This document shows, in pieces, positions 8,822-17,024 of a stretch of DNA of 50,497 bases (the stretch's first letter is position 1; every line of letters starts with the position of its first letter). A model generated the notes under the pieces. That model was not told the DNA's origin. It worked only from the letters and a program-made list of their open reading frames with translations, and ran no database searches. Source of the DNA: RGIG8748 sp045532255 (GTDB lineage: Bacteria > Bacillota > Clostridia > UMGS1810); contig JAZSFO010000083.1 of the NCBI GenBank assembly GCA_045532255.1, forward strand, positions 1-50,497, read 5' to 3'. Position numbers and translations under genes: made by a program.

Positions 8822-9358
8822 TTATGCTTCCTCCAGAATGCAGAGTCTCACCTTGCCGTAGGTCTTGTCCTTGATTACAGAGAAGCCGTCATGTATCGGG
8901 CAGTAATCTGCCCTGCATTCCACAACTATTACACCGCCTTCTTTAAGCAGTGACCGCTTCTTGATTATATCAAGTGCGGGGATGTACATATCTCCGTCAT
9001 ACGGCGGGTCCATAAATATGATGTCAAAGCACTTGTCTGTGCTATGGAGAAAGTCTGTATAGTTGCTCCTTATGATATATGCCCTTTCCGAAAGACGGCA
9101 TGATGTAATATTTCTTGTCACAATATCCAGAGCGTCCTTGCTGTTGTCAACAAAGGTACATTCGCTTCCGTATCTGCTTAAGAGCTCTATTCCGAGTGCT
9201 CCGCTTCCTGCAAAAAGGTCAAGCCCTGTTGCATCCTGCGTCATGCCGAAAAGCATACTGAAAAGTGCCTCCTTGACCCTGTCAAGAGTGGGTCGTGTGT
9301 CCATACCCTCAAGACTTTCCAGCTTATGCCCTCTGAGGGTTCCCGAAATAACTCTCAA
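8822..9358 (-). CDS. rsmD: 16S rRNA (guanine(966)-N2)-methyltransferase
   Basis: S-adenosylmethionine-dependent methyltransferase that modifies G966 of 16S rRNA. The 178-residue Rossmann protein has LDLFAGSGALGIELLSRYG (SAM motif I, about 43-61) and the catalytic IIFMDPPYDGDM (DPPY, about 113-124). The start codon appears to be TTG at 9356-9358, supported by AAAGGAG eight bases upstream and by the RVISGTLRGHKLES N-terminus expected for the family; no in-frame ATG fits. First gene of rsmD-coaD-coiled-coil. Confidence 0.94.
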   Translation of the reverse strand: MRVISGTLRGHKLESLEGMDTRPTLDRVKEALFSMLFGMTQDATGLDLFAGSGALGIELLSRYGSECTFVDNSKDALDIVTRNITSCRLSERAYIIRSNYTDFLHSTDKCFDIIFMDPPYDGDMYIPALDIIKKRSLLKEGGVIVVECRADYCPIHDGFSVIKDKTYGKVRLCILEEA

Positions 9359-9400
9359 TACGAATTCTCCTTTACAGACCTATCCATGATACTTATAATC

Positions 9401-9429
9401 ATTATATACCCATCTAATGAGTTTGTCAA
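9401..9429 (-). promoter_or_regulatory. Promoter of rsmD-coaD operon
   Basis: Consensus TTGACA (9424-9429) and TATAAT (9401-9406) with 17-bp spacing on the minus strand, 42 bases before the rsmD start. Confidence 0.85.
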
Positions 9430-9504
9430 TAAATTTTGTACTCTTTTATAATGAAGTTTTTTTATAAAAATTCAGGTTCGGGCGTAATTTTGTGCGAAAA
9501 GTAT

Positions 9505-9533
9505 TTGAAATCTTGCATTTTGTGTGTTATACT
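9505..9533 (+). promoter_or_regulatory. Promoter of ilvE-pdxY
   Basis: TTGAAA (9505-9510), 17-bp spacer, TATACT (9528-9533); transcription would start about 35 bases before the ilvE ATG. I see no T-box or leader terminator in the short leader. Confidence 0.75.
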
Positions 9534-9573
9534 GTATGTTGAAATAATGTTTTATCACGAGAGGATGAAAATA

Positions 9574-10599
9574 ATGGAAAAGAAAAATTTGGACTGGGGC
9601 TCACTCGGCTTTGGTTATGTACAGACAGATTACCGCTTTGTAGCAAACTTCAAGGACGGTAAGTGGGACGAGGGCGAACTTACGACAGACAATCAGGTTG
9701 TCCTCAATGAGTGTGCAGGTGTGCTTCAGTATGCACAGACCTGCTTTGAGGGTCTTAAGGCATATACAACAGAAAACGGCGACATCGTGGTATTCCGCCC
9801 CGACCTCAACGCACAGAGAATGGCAGACTCCTGCAGAAGAATGGAAATGCCCGTCTTCCCCGAAGACAAATTCATCGAAGCGGTGGAAAAAGTAGTTAAA
9901 GCAAACGCACAGTGGGTACCTCCCTTTGGAAGCGGTGCTTCGCTTTATCTGCGTCCCTACATGTTCGGCTCCGATGCCGTAATCGGTGTTAAGCCTGCAA
10001 CGGAATATCAGTTCCGTATTTTTGCAACACCTGTAGGTCCTTACTTCAAGGGCGGTGCAAAGCCCCTTACACTCAGAGTATGCGACTTTGACCGTGCTGC
10101 TCCCTGCGGTACAGGTCACATCAAGGCAGGTCTCAACTACGCAATGAGCCTCCATGCAATAGTTACAGCACACGACGAGGGCTATGATGAGAATATGTAT
10201 CTTGACGCAAAGACAAGAACATATGTGGAAGAAACAGGCGGAGCTAACTTCCTCTTTGTAACAAAAGACGGCAAGGTAGTAACTCCCAAGTCCTCCACAA
10301 TACTCCCCTCAATTACAAGAAGATCACTCGTTCAGGTAGCAAAAGACTATCTCGGTCTTGAAGCAGAAGAGAGAGAAATCCCCCTCTCCGAAGTAAGCGA
10401 GATGGCAGAATGCGGTCTCTGCGGTACAGCAGCTGTTATCTCTCCTGTAGGAAAGATAGTTGACCACGGCAAGGAAATCTGCCTTCCCAGCGGAATGACC
10501 GAAATGGGTCCCATTACCAAGAAGCTCTATGACACACTCACAGGTATACAGATGGGAAGAATAGAAGCTCCCGAGGGCTGGATAAGAGTAATTAAATAA
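9574..10599 (+). CDS. ilvE: Branched-chain amino acid aminotransferase
   Basis: PLP-dependent transaminase interconverting leucine, isoleucine and valine with their 2-oxo acids, using glutamate/2-oxoglutarate. The start at 9574 (341 residues) is supported by GAGAGG nine bases upstream; the longer frame back to 9436 runs through the promoter. Fold-type IV features are QTCFEGLKAYTTENG (about residue 50), the lysine in GTGHIKAGLNYAMS that should bind PLP, and EETGGANFLF. The stop codon overlaps the pdxY start by one base, which links this PLP enzyme to a kinase that makes PLP. Codon use is GC-richer than its neighbours, consistent with high expression. Confidence 0.95.
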   Translation: MEKKNLDWGSLGFGYVQTDYRFVANFKDGKWDEGELTTDNQVVLNECAGVLQYAQTCFEGLKAYTTENGDIVVFRPDLNAQRMADSCRRMEMPVFPEDKFIEAVEKVVKANAQWVPPFGSGASLYLRPYMFGSDAVIGVKPATEYQFRIFATPVGPYFKGGAKPLTLRVCDFDRAAPCGTGHIKAGLNYAMSLHAIVTAHDEGYDENMYLDAKTRTYVEETGGANFLFVTKDGKVVTPKSSTILPSITRRSLVQVAKDYLGLEAEEREIPLSEVSEMAECGLCGTAAVISPVGKIVDHGKEICLPSGMTEMGPITKKLYDTLTGIQMGRIEAPEGWIRVIK

Positions 10600-11429
10600 T
10601 GAAGCAAAAAAGAATTGCAACCGTCCAGGATATATCCTGCTTTGGCAAATGCTCACTCACTTGTGCAATACCCATAATTTCTGCGTTTGGAATGGAGCCT
10701 GTTGTACTTCCTACGGCTATACTTTCCACCCATACGGGAGCAGGCTTTGAGGGTTACAGCTTCAGGGACCTGAGCTGTGACATGAGAGATATTATAGAGC
10801 ACTGGTCAATACTCGGACTTGAGTTCGATGCTCTGTATTCGGGATATCTCGGAAGCGAGGAGCAGATAGATATTGTCGAGAAGTTTTTCCACGACTTCAA
10901 AACAAAGGAAAACTTCATATTCGTAGACCCCGTTATGGGTGACGGAGGCGAGCTTTACCGCGGATTTGACCAGAGCTTTGCAGCTCGGATGTACAGTCTG
11001 TGCTCCCACGCGGATATCATTTGCCCCAATGTGACCGAGGCGGCATTCCTCTCAGGAATTCCCTATGAAGCTGACCACGGAATTGAATATGTCCGCACAC
11101 TCGCACATGAGCTATCGGGCATAGGTGCAGGACTTATTATCATTACGGGGCTTTCGCAGGGCATGGGCTTTGGTGCGATGTGTCTTGATGTCAAATCAGG
11201 TAGGGAATATGTCTGCTTGAGAGACAGGATAGAGGGAACATACTACGGAACGGGCGATATATTCGCAAGTGTTATGTGTTCTTCACTCACATGCTCAAAC
11301 AGTATAGAAAGCTCTCTGGAAAAGGCTACGGACTTCGTATACCGCAGTATACTTAATACTCAGGACGAAAAAGATAAATATTATTACGGGGTTAAGTTTG
11401 AACAACTGTTAAGGACCTTAACCAACTAA
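10599..11429 (+). CDS. pdxY: Pyridoxal/pyridoxamine kinase
   Basis: ATP-dependent kinase of the ribokinase superfamily that phosphorylates B6 vitamers, part of PLP salvage. The 276-residue protein shows DPVMGDGGELY (about residues 111-121) and the GTGD anion hole in YYGTGDIFAS (about 217-226), where the aspartate is the catalytic base. It is coupled to ilvE by a TAATG overlap, so the cofactor kinase is made with a major cofactor user. A bidirectional terminator follows two bases after the stop codon. Assignment as PdxY type rather than PdxK or ThiD rests on overall resemblance. Confidence 0.88.
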   Translation: MKQKRIATVQDISCFGKCSLTCAIPIISAFGMEPVVLPTAILSTHTGAGFEGYSFRDLSCDMRDIIEHWSILGLEFDALYSGYLGSEEQIDIVEKFFHDFKTKENFIFVDPVMGDGGELYRGFDQSFAARMYSLCSHADIICPNVTEAAFLSGIPYEADHGIEYVRTLAHELSGIGAGLIIITGLSQGMGFGAMCLDVKSGREYVCLRDRIEGTYYGTGDIFASVMCSSLTCSNSIESSLEKATDFVYRSILNTQDEKDKYYYGVKFEQLLRTLTN

Positions 11430-11430
11430 A

Positions 11431-11470
11431 AATGGCGGTGTAAAAAACTTTTGTTTTTTACACCGCCATT
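11431..11470. terminator. Bidirectional terminator between pdxY and the sugar operon
   Basis: Perfect 18-bp stem (11431-11448 with 11453-11470) and TTTT loop, carrying A-runs and T-runs inside the stem so that it works for both convergent transcripts. Confidence 0.85.
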
Positions 11471-11487
11471 CAATTTGCAGTAACAAC

Positions 11488-12840
11488 TTATCTTATAATC
11501 TGAATTCCGAGCATGTTACAGAGATTTTCTATAAGCTCTGTATTGTCGCCGTAGGAAATGATGTAGTGCTGGCACATTACATTCTGTGCAAAGCTCTCGG
11601 CATCTTCAAGAATAATTTCCAGACCGGGGAGCTGTGGTGCAGGCTGTGTCCAGCCGGCTTCTTCCCACTTGCGCGGTGTGATGCCCTCGCCTGTAACCAT
11701 GTGCATATAATAAAGACCGTCATCATATGTAAGTCTGCACATAGTAACCTTGCCGGGTTTAACACGGCTTACATTGAGGATTCCCTCGGAAAGCTCGCCG
11801 AATGCTGCGGGCATTACGGTAACGGAGCCGTCAACAACCTCTGCAGGAACATAGTCGGGAACACCTGCGAGCACTCTGTCCTCAAAGAATTCATAGAATT
11901 CGAGGTAGAATGCACACTGTCCTGTGAGGTACTTAACCATAAGCTGAGTAATTGTACCCAAGGCGTCGTTTTCGGGGATTGTGCAAAGTCCTGCTTCATC
12001 GGAAAGAAGCATAAATATGGGTGCGGGAGGGAAGCCGAGAAGCTTCTTCATGCCGTCAACATCCTTTAAGGATATAGCGTCATAGCCTCTTTCATCACAT
12101 ATGGACTTAACTGCAAGGTAGTAGCCTGCAGCTTTCTTCATGCTTTCGGGATTTGCAGCCTTTACAAAATTCCACTTGGACATGCACTTATCAATAACTT
12201 CCTGAATCTGTGCATCGGTAAACTGATTGTAGCGCTGTTCGATTTCCAGCATTTCGAAGGTTTCTATTTCGGGTCCGATTTCTCTCTTGAGTGAGGGACC
12301 GTCTGCCTGTGTGCCGTAGAGGTTCATGTCTCTGTAGCCTGCCATACCGCTTCTTGCGTGGCGGAGCTTAGCCATAGCAGATGCAGCCTTTGCATAGTTT
12401 GCAACAACATCCGTCTTGGATTTGAGACCGATTATATCATACACAAACTTGAATGTGTATCCGAGGTCATAGAATGTCTTGCGGATAGCACTTGTACCTG
12501 CCTGGTCTGCAGTTGTAACAAGTCTGCCGTCAGATTCTATCCAGCCGCAAAGTCCCCAAAGCACCATCGGTTTGTGACGGAAGTGCTCTGTAACCTTAAC
12601 TACTGCATGAGTGGGAATCCAGCCTGCTATGCAGACTACGAGCACATCAAAGCTCTGGTTTTCCAGTGCTGCGATTGCCTTTTTGACATCTTTTTCCTCA
12701 TAATCATCAGTAACAGGATATACGCTCAAAAGGTCAAGACCCTCTGCCTTGAGTCCTGCTTCTGCGTCCTTGCATTTTTTGATTATAATATCGGCGGGAG
12801 TATTAACCTCGCCAAAGCCGACAAATGCAACTTTTGCCAT
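11488..12840 (-). CDS. L-fucose/L-arabinose isomerase-like protein
   Basis: A 450-residue protein of the FucI/AraA ketol-isomerase superfamily, which interconverts aldoses and ketoses using Mn2+. It begins MAKVAFVGFGEVNTPADIII and has the family's alternating Rossmann-like N-terminal part (VLVVCIAGWIPTHAVVKV, MVLWGLCGWIESDG) and a C-terminal beta-rich part ending with TQPAPQLPGLEIILEDAE and HYIISYGD. The exact sugar is unknown. Last gene of a five-gene operon: its stop is 18 bases from the convergent terminator, and it starts one base after the FGGY kinase stop. With the kinase it forms the standard isomerise-then-phosphorylate pair. Confidence 0.82.
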   Translation of the reverse strand: MAKVAFVGFGEVNTPADIIIKKCKDAEAGLKAEGLDLLSVYPVTDDYEEKDVKKAIAALENQSFDVLVVCIAGWIPTHAVVKVTEHFRHKPMVLWGLCGWIESDGRLVTTADQAGTSAIRKTFYDLGYTFKFVYDIIGLKSKTDVVANYAKAASAMAKLRHARSGMAGYRDMNLYGTQADGPSLKREIGPEIETFEMLEIEQRYNQFTDAQIQEVIDKCMSKWNFVKAANPESMKKAAGYYLAVKSICDERGYDAISLKDVDGMKKLLGFPPAPIFMLLSDEAGLCTIPENDALGTITQLMVKYLTGQCAFYLEFYEFFEDRVLAGVPDYVPAEVVDGSVTVMPAAFGELSEGILNVSRVKPGKVTMCRLTYDDGLYYMHMVTGEGITPRKWEEAGWTQPAPQLPGLEIILEDAESFAQNVMCQHYIISYGDNTELIENLCNMLGIQIIR

Positions 12841-12841
12841 A

Positions 12842-14251
12842 TCAATTTTCCTTTCTTATATTAAGTATACTGTCATATTTCATAAATGCCTTGTATACCT
12901 CGTCATAATTAGCTCCTGTGGGAGTATATATCTTGTCTGTCACAATAAGCTCACACGCGTCCTTAACAGATGCGAATACTCCTGCTCCGACACCTGCAAG
13001 AATTGCAGAGCCAAGGCAAGCGGCTTCCTTATTTTTAAGGGTAACGAGCTTTTTGCCTGTTATGTCGGTTTTCATATTGCACCATACACTGCTCTTTGCA
13101 CCGCCGCCCATTACACGGATTTCGTTAACGGGAACGCCCAGATAATCAAGGTTGCCCTTTAGCATACATGCTACAGACTCCATAATGCTTCTTACAAAGT
13201 GAGCAGGTGTATGCTCGGGTGTGATACCCGTGAAGCTTCCTCTTGCATCGGGGTTGTACTTAGGCATGGTAGAGCCGCAGAGGTAAGGCAGGAAGGTAAG
13301 ACCGTCACAGCCTACATTTATTCTGTCTGCCATGTCGCTAAGCTCCTCGAAGGAATGTTCCTTTAAGAAGTTGTCTCTCATCCATTTGAGTGCCATTCCC
13401 GCGGTGGGACTCCACGAAAGAAGTGCAAAGGAGCCGTCAAAGCTGTAATGACAGGGAACAAAGCTGTCCTCGCCAAACGGAGGCATAGTATCTGTAGGTA
13501 CATATATAGCCATTGTAGTACCTGTCATGGCACTTACAGTACCCTTGGATATAACACCTGCACCGATTGCTCCTGCAACCTGGTCCATTGCGGAGGTTAC
13601 AACCTTGATGCCGTCATACTCTCCGATAAGCTTACCGCTGTCCTCAAGTGAGGGAAGCTGGTCTTCACTAACGCCTATGAAATCAAGCATCTCACCCCAC
13701 CACTTATCGCCCTTGATATCAAAGTAGATAGTGGAGGACTGCAGGGTTTTCTCTGTGATGAACTTGCCCGTGAGCTTATAGAGAAGATAGTCTTCAAGAA
13801 GAAATATTTTCTTTGTCTTTGCCCATACTTCAGGTTCGTTACGCTTTACCCATAAGAGCTTACAGGCCGGCCAGGTTGCTGTAACCTCGGGCTGGCCTGT
13901 AATTTCGTATACTTTTTTGCGGCCAAAATGCTTTTCTATAATTTCTGCCTCTTCGGTGGCACGGTTGTCGAGCCACACGATAGCATCGCGAACAGGGTTA
14001 CCGTCCTCATCTGTGAGAATGAGGGTTTCGCACTGTGTGTCTATAGCAAGGCAGTCAATGGAAGATTTGTTTCCTATTGTGCCGAGTGCATTTTGAAGCA
14101 GGCTCCAGTATTTTTCTGCCGGAAGCTCTACTATATTTCCGCTTGCGTTAACTTTATAATCCTCTGAAGCTGTGGCAATCTCATTTAGCTTTTCGTCAAA
14201 CAACACCGCCTTGACGGAGGTGGTTCCAAAATCAATTCCCAAGCATTTCAT
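12842..14251 (-). CDS. FGGY-family carbohydrate kinase (xylulokinase-like)
   Basis: A 469-residue sugar kinase with the FGGY/actin-like ATPase fold: MKCLGIDFGTTSVKAVLFDE at the N-terminus (phosphate 1 loop), WLDNRA near residue 92, TSAMDQVAGAIGAGV near 240 (catalytic aspartate region) and VMGGGAKSSVWCNM near 386 (adenosine motif). Closest in appearance to xylulokinase, but FGGY kinases also act on erythrulose, ribulose, fuculose and glycerol. Between YjbQ and the isomerase in one operon; no aldolase gene is linked, so products would be fed to the two downstream-type isomerases (SIS and TPI-like) in the same operon. Confidence 0.88.
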   Translation of the reverse strand: MKCLGIDFGTTSVKAVLFDEKLNEIATASEDYKVNASGNIVELPAEKYWSLLQNALGTIGNKSSIDCLAIDTQCETLILTDEDGNPVRDAIVWLDNRATEEAEIIEKHFGRKKVYEITGQPEVTATWPACKLLWVKRNEPEVWAKTKKIFLLEDYLLYKLTGKFITEKTLQSSTIYFDIKGDKWWGEMLDFIGVSEDQLPSLEDSGKLIGEYDGIKVVTSAMDQVAGAIGAGVISKGTVSAMTGTTMAIYVPTDTMPPFGEDSFVPCHYSFDGSFALLSWSPTAGMALKWMRDNFLKEHSFEELSDMADRINVGCDGLTFLPYLCGSTMPKYNPDARGSFTGITPEHTPAHFVRSIMESVACMLKGNLDYLGVPVNEIRVMGGGAKSSVWCNMKTDITGKKLVTLKNKEAACLGSAILAGVGAGVFASVKDACELIVTDKIYTPTGANYDEVYKAFMKYDSILNIRKEN

Positions 14252-14270
14252 AGTTAACTATCTCCTGATA

Positions 14271-14891
14271 TTATCTCTGCTGCTGAAGTGTGTAGTGTAC
14301 ATCGTATGCCTTTTCTTCATCTGTGTACTTACGGAGAGTGTCAATAACCTCGCCGTTGTTCCACTTTCTGTCTTCTACATCGTCAGCTATACCCATAACT
14401 GTAACATTAACCTGTCTTCTTCTTGCACGAACATGATCCCAGTCTACGAAGTAAACATGAGCGAATTCGCCTCCGTCAAGCTCGCCGTCCTTAATTGTCA
14501 TAGCTTCGCTTCTGCCGAAGAATACGCTTCTTAAGTGACCGTCTGTGTTCATGCTTGTGAAGTCGCCCGGCTCGTTAACATATCTGCCGAACTGTGCGTG
14601 GATGGGACCCGGATGACGGTAGTCACCTTCATCTGTGTAATCGGGGATCATCTTTCTCATGATATCAAGAAGGTCATGCTGGAGATATTCGAGATCGAAG
14701 GAATCGATATCGTGTGAGCACTCCTGAACCATTACGGAGCAGGTTGTGTGGTGAGAAGCGATAGTAACTGTACCGTTCTTAACACCGGATGCCTTAACGA
14801 TTTCGATGATTTCCTTAGAAATATCGTGGAATGTGGGTATCCAACCTCTTGACTGTAATTCTAACTCTTTCTGAAAAAACTTAAATTCCAT
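14271..14891 (-). CDS. yjbQ: YjbQ/UPF0047 family protein
   Basis: A 206-residue member of the YjbQ family (UPF0047), a small beta-rich trimeric fold with weak thiamin-phosphate-synthase activity reported for E. coli YjbQ but no settled physiological role. Characteristic segments are GTVTIASHHTTCSVMVQE (residues 39-56), the metal-site-like DYTDEGDYRHPGP, and DGELDGGEFAHVYFVDWDHVRARR. It is longer than the usual 135-140 residues, with extra sequence at the N-terminus and middle. It lies inside the sugar operon with AAGGAGG before the ATG, so a role in handling a phosphorylated sugar by-product is possible; that is inference. Confidence 0.85.
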   Translation of the reverse strand: MEFKFFQKELELQSRGWIPTFHDISKEIIEIVKASGVKNGTVTIASHHTTCSVMVQECSHDIDSFDLEYLQHDLLDIMRKMIPDYTDEGDYRHPGPIHAQFGRYVNEPGDFTSMNTDGHLRSVFFGRSEAMTIKDGELDGGEFAHVYFVDWDHVRARRRQVNVTVMGIADDVEDRKWNNGEVIDTLRKYTDEEKAYDVHYTLQQQR

Positions 14892-14952
14892 CTTAAAAAT
14901 CCTCCTTAAAGTTAAAAAATATATAATTTTTAATAAAAATTATTTCGGTAAA

Positions 14953-15549
14953 TTATTTCTTGTTTAACCTTTCGCCTACTGCTCCGCCCGGATGCACCAA
15001 GGCAAACTGTTCATTCTGAAATCCTGTTTCCTCTATAAGTGCTGTCTGGAGCACATGGAATATAACCGCAAGGGATGTTGATGATGTAGTACCCTGACAG
15101 TTGTACTTGTCTGTTTCCTTATTGACATACTGCTTTAATACAACATCTGCACCCTCTGCAAGAGGAGACTCCAGATTTTCTGTAATAGAAATTACTTTTA
15201 CTCCCTTTGTCTTGCATATGTCAAGTATGGGAAGCAGTTCTTTTGTCTTACCGCCTCTGGAAGCAAAAACCATTACATCGCCCTTCTGCAGATATCCTGT
15301 AGCGCCGTGAACCGCCTCTGCAGGAGATATAAATCTTGCGGGCTGGTCTATACAGCACATAAGATGTGCAAAGTGCTGACAGATAATTCCCGAGTGGCCG
15401 CAGCCTGCTGTGCCTATTCTCTCGGCATTCTTAAGAAGCTCAACCGCCTTGGAATAAGCCTCCTCGTCAAAGTATTCTGCCATGGTCCTTATACATTCGC
15501 TCTCTGTGATGTAAGCTTCCTTAGCCATGCGTAATGCTTCGCTGTTCAT
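14953..15549 (-). CDS. SIS-domain sugar-phosphate isomerase, KpsF/KdsD-like
   Basis: A 198-residue single SIS domain protein, a fold that binds phosphosugars and usually performs aldose-ketose phosphate isomerisation. Visible features are RIGTAGCGHSGIICQHFAH (phosphosugar loop), GDVMVFASRGGKTKELLPIL (second serine/threonine-rich phosphate loop, here SRGGKT) and the C-terminal FALVHPGGAVGERL, which strongly resembles arabinose-5-phosphate isomerase (HPGGxLGxRL). It lacks the CBS domains of KdsD. Starts 6 bases after the TPI-like stop codon. Substrate unknown; in this context it may isomerise a tetrulose or pentulose phosphate. Confidence 0.85.
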   Translation of the reverse strand: MNSEALRMAKEAYITESECIRTMAEYFDEEAYSKAVELLKNAERIGTAGCGHSGIICQHFAHLMCCIDQPARFISPAEAVHGATGYLQKGDVMVFASRGGKTKELLPILDICKTKGVKVISITENLESPLAEGADVVLKQYVNKETDKYNCQGTTSSTSLAVIFHVLQTALIEETGFQNEQFALVHPGGAVGERLNKK

Positions 15550-15555
15550 ATGTAA

Positions 15556-16254
15556 TTACCTCATTTCGTCCCAAGCTTTGCGGAGGTTGTAGAGCATTTC
15601 TTCAACCATTGCATACGGGTCGTCAGCCTTGATGATACCGCTTGTTGAGCCTGTAGCCTGTGCACCCAGCTTGATAGTGTTATAAACATCCTGACCATTG
15701 GATATACCTGCACCCTGGAGAACCATGATGTCGGGGTTAATCTCTCTTACGGTCTCAATTGTTTCTATAACATAGTTGGAGTCGCTTGTCTGACCCGTAC
15801 CGATGAGGTCTGTAGGCTCTGCAACTATGAGGTTGGGGGACATCTTTGCAATAGTCTTTACATCTTCTACTGTATTTGCACAAACGATAGTACCGAGTCC
15901 CACCTCGTCTGCTCTCTTTATAGTCTTTTCTACCTCTTCCATGGTGAGGGGCTTTTCTGCATGGTTGAGCATAACGCCCTTTGCTCCTGCAGCCTTGACA
16001 GCTTCGGGAAGCACGCTTCCGAGTCCTCTGCCTACGGGAAGATAATCCATGTGCTGTGCGAACACAAAAATTCTCTCTGTGTTGTCTGCAAGAAGCTTGA
16101 TGTCTGTGTACTGAGGAGTAACGATTACATCAACATCATACTTCATAGCTGTGGCATCGATAACCTTGGCGAGCTTAAGCATCTTTTCGCCGTATAAAAA
16201 TGCCTTTGGTCCCACCTCAAAGAAAGGCGGTTTAATACCTAAATCCTTAAACAT
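15556..16254 (-). CDS. Triosephosphate-isomerase-like protein, archaeal-type length
   Basis: A 232-residue TIM-barrel protein related to triosephosphate isomerase. GVMLNHAEKPLTMEEV corresponds to the TPI catalytic-histidine region (family GVILNHSE), LIVAEPTDLIGTGQ to the catalytic-glutamate strand (xxYEPxxxIGTG, here AEPTDLIGTG) and LQGAGISNGQDVYNTIKLGAQATGSTSG to the phosphate-binding C-terminus. The short length and the EP-xxLIGTG motif match the compact archaeal-type enzymes. The ATG at 16254 is preferred over GTG at 16263 because AAAGGA lies 11 bases upstream. First gene of the operon, so this is probably not the glycolytic TPI; homologues act on tetrulose phosphates in erythritol catabolism. 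Confidence 0.82.
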   Translation of the reverse strand: MFKDLGIKPPFFEVGPKAFLYGEKMLKLAKVIDATAMKYDVDVIVTPQYTDIKLLADNTERIFVFAQHMDYLPVGRGLGSVLPEAVKAAGAKGVMLNHAEKPLTMEEVEKTIKRADEVGLGTIVCANTVEDVKTIAKMSPNLIVAEPTDLIGTGQTSDSNYVIETIETVREINPDIMVLQGAGISNGQDVYNTIKLGAQATGSTSGIIKADDPYAMVEEMLYNLRKAWDEMR

Positions 16255-16291
16255 TTCGTCCACTTTCCTTTCTACATATTTTGATACTTAA

Positions 16292-16320
16292 ATTGTATAA
16301 CACAATAGGTCAAATGTCAA
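16292..16320 (-). promoter_or_regulatory. Promoter of the sugar operon
   Basis: TTGACA (16315-16320), 17-bp spacer, TACAAT (16292-16297) on the minus strand, about 38 bases before the TPI-like start. The region between this promoter and deoR is occupied by the four-helix-bundle element. The DeoR operator was not recognised. Confidence 0.8.
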
Positions 16321-16394
16321 CAGTTTTTCTTATGATTAGCTTACTTTTTTGTGCTTTTCATAATCAATTCGAAAGATAACAGACACTAAAAATG

Positions 16395-16423
16395 TTGATT
16401 ATTGAGGCTCTCTGTGATATAAT
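16395..16423 (+). promoter_or_regulatory. Promoter of the four-helix-bundle element
   Basis: TTGATT (16395-16400), 17-bp spacer, TATAAT (16418-16423) on the plus strand, giving a leader of about 210 bases filled with small hairpins before the gene. No other good promoter is visible before deoR, so read-through from here may also supply deoR. Confidence 0.7.
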
Positions 16424-16623
16424 GATTTCAAGCGAAGCTTGAAATCGTCGATATGAATTCTTGTCAGAATTCTCGATATGTCATAAATGACTCGATATGT
16501 GCTTCGCACTCGATATGTTGCTGACGCAACGAGAATTCATATCATATCGAGTTTTGAGTGAAACGAAAAACATATCGATTTTACGGAGTAAAAATATCGA
16601 GCAGACTTTAGTCTGCATATCGA
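16424..16623 (+). repeat. Mirror array of TCGATATG words and mini-hairpins, upstream arm
   Basis: The leader starts with a 10-bp hairpin (GATTTCAAGC / GCTTGAAATC, 16424-16446). It then holds the word TCGATATG four times (16448, 16473, 16492, 16510) and, in the second half, its reverse complement CATATCGA (or AATATCGA) four times (16543, 16571, 16593, 16616). Between words lie different tiny palindromes, for example GAATTC..GAATTC, TCATAAATGA, TGCTTCGCA, TTGCTGACGCAA and GCAGACTTTAGTCTGC. The whole could fold into one long stem with many side hairpins. It directly precedes the four-helix-bundle gene. Confidence 0.85.
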
Positions 16624-16638
16624 AAAAAGGAGACTGTG

Positions 16639-17004
16639 ATGGAGCAGAACAAAAATCAATTAAGAGAGGAATCAATAGAATTTGCAATAACTGTTTCAGA
16701 TATATGTGATAATATAAAAGGATGCAGTGTGTATGTAAATCAACTTTTGCGTTCATCATCTTCAATCGGTGCAAATATTCATGAAGCAAAATATGCGCAA
16801 AGCAGGTTAGACTTCATACATAAACTCGAGATTGCATTAAAAGAAAGTTCTGAAACAGATTATTGGCTTGAGCTTATATATAGAAAGAATAAATTTAGTG
16901 AAGAAATATATAAAACCTTAAAAAATGATTGTGGTATTATTCGAAGAAAGCTAATAGCATCAATTACAACTGCAAAGAAAAATCAAGATAATACTGGCAT
17001 CTAA
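16639..17004 (+). CDS. Four-helix-bundle protein (23S rRNA intervening-sequence protein family)
   Basis: A 121-residue all-alpha protein. QLLRSSSSIGANIHEAKYAQ (about residues 34-53) followed by DFIHKLEIALKESSETDYWLELI is the hallmark of the TIGR02436/PF05635 family, named after proteins encoded in intervening sequences of 23S rRNA and also related to the Avd accessory proteins of diversity-generating retroelements. It probably binds nucleic acid as an oligomer; biological function is unknown. AAAAAAGGAG lies 6 bases before the ATG at 16639. It is flanked by two different hairpin-word arrays and sits between deoR and its likely target operon, which suggests insertion of a small element. Confidence 0.88.
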   Translation: MEQNKNQLREESIEFAITVSDICDNIKGCSVYVNQLLRSSSSIGANIHEAKYAQSRLDFIHKLEIALKESSETDYWLELIYRKNKFSEEIYKTLKNDCGIIRRKLIASITTAKKNQDNTGI

Positions 17005-17024
17005 ATTGTTCACTAATTCTATAA

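Noticed and set aside
15556..16254. Glycolytic triosephosphate isomerase
   Set aside because: Its place as the first gene of a DeoR-associated sugar operon, together with the short archaeal-type form, argues for a specialised paralogue; a glycolytic role cannot be excluded.
16424..16623. Known riboswitch or T-box in the long leader of the four-helix-bundle gene
   Set aside because: No T-box AGGGTGGNACCGCG or known aptamer core; structure is entirely repeated short palindromes.
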